Position numbers and translations under genes: made by a program. Below the pieces are notes generated by a model. It worked only from the letters and a program-made list of their open reading frames with translations, did no database searches and was not told the DNA's origin. This document shows positions 8,124 through 8,172 of a stretch of DNA of 8,172 bases, piece by piece. Location of the stretch: positions 1 through 8,172 of the forward strand of contig CAJWOB010000095.1 in NCBI GenBank assembly GCA_913043885.1. The letters run 5' to 3'. The stretch is from an uncultured Spirochaetaceae bacterium. Lineage in GTDB: Bacteria; Spirochaetota; Spirochaetia; SZUA-6; Bin103. Within the stretch, counting starts at the first letter, position 1. Each line of letters begins with the position of its first letter.

Positions 8124-8172
8124 TACGCTTCCACTCCTGCTGCTGCCCGCTGGCGCTCCTGCGCGGCAGCCC
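8123..8172 (-). CDS. C-terminal end of an upstream gene (partial)
   Basis: A minus-strand frame enters from the window edge and ends with TAG at 8125-8123, giving AAAQERQRAAAAGVEA. Its stop overlaps the GTG start of the next gene by one base (TAGTG), matching the tight packing of the rest of the operon. The residues are Ala- and Gln/Arg-rich and give no hint of function. With only 15 codons visible the call rests on the stop/start arrangement. Confidence 0.4.
   Translation of the reverse strand, partial: AAAQERQRAAAGVEA
8134..8138 (-). promoter_or_regulatory. Ribosome binding site of the exported protein gene
   Basis: AGGAG on the minus strand lies ten bases before the GTG at 8123. The frame of that gene stays open to the window edge, so this site is the main reason for choosing GTG 8123 as the start. 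Confidence 0.6.

Overview
The window is GC-rich and almost wholly coding. One compact run of genes reads on the minus strand, from about 8172 down to about 100. The genes are packed with overlaps of 1 to 38 bases or gaps of 12 to 44 bases, which points to a single polycistronic operon. I see no internal promoter, no terminator and no RNA gene. The high GC, the combination of prfA-prmC with an SH3 lipoprotein and a second exported protein, and the style of the RF1 and ABC-F sequences suggest a GC-rich bacterium, possibly of the Spirochaetes. That taxonomic call is an inference of low to moderate confidence.

In transcription order (high to low coordinates) the window holds: the last 15 codons of an unidentified gene (8123-8172); an exported protein of unknown function with a Sec signal peptide (7167-8123); a lipoprotein with an SH3-like domain (5813 to about 7204); a two-domain ABC-F ATPase (3800-5800); a phosphomannomutase/phosphoglucomutase-family enzyme (2424-3803); a catalytically complete rhomboid protease (1794-2411); peptide chain release factor 1, prfA (685-1797); and prmC, the release factor glutamine methyltransferase (640 downward). 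The first two complete genes are envelope proteins. The ABC-F protein, RF1 and PrmC are translation-related, the mutase supplies sugar phosphates, and the rhomboid acts in the membrane. Stop/start overlaps (TAGTG at 8121-8125, ATGA at 3800-3803 and at 1794-1797) suggest translational coupling.

The main anomaly is at the left edge. The prmC reading frame is normal for about 178 residues. It then loses family similarity at roughly 101-115, just before the place where the catalytic NPPY motif should be, and stops at 86. Bases 1 to about 114 instead carry a plus-strand open frame with strong third-position GC bias. Its peptide resembles the N-terminal part of an extracellular sugar/solute-binding protein. 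This looks like a junction between two unrelated loci, either an assembly chimera at a contig end or a real rearrangement that has broken prmC.

I did not find a convincing novel defence, mobile or regulatory system. The most open biological question is the pair of uncharacterised exported proteins at 5813-8123. Their genes overlap, and the overlap contains a small tandem repeat translated in two frames.
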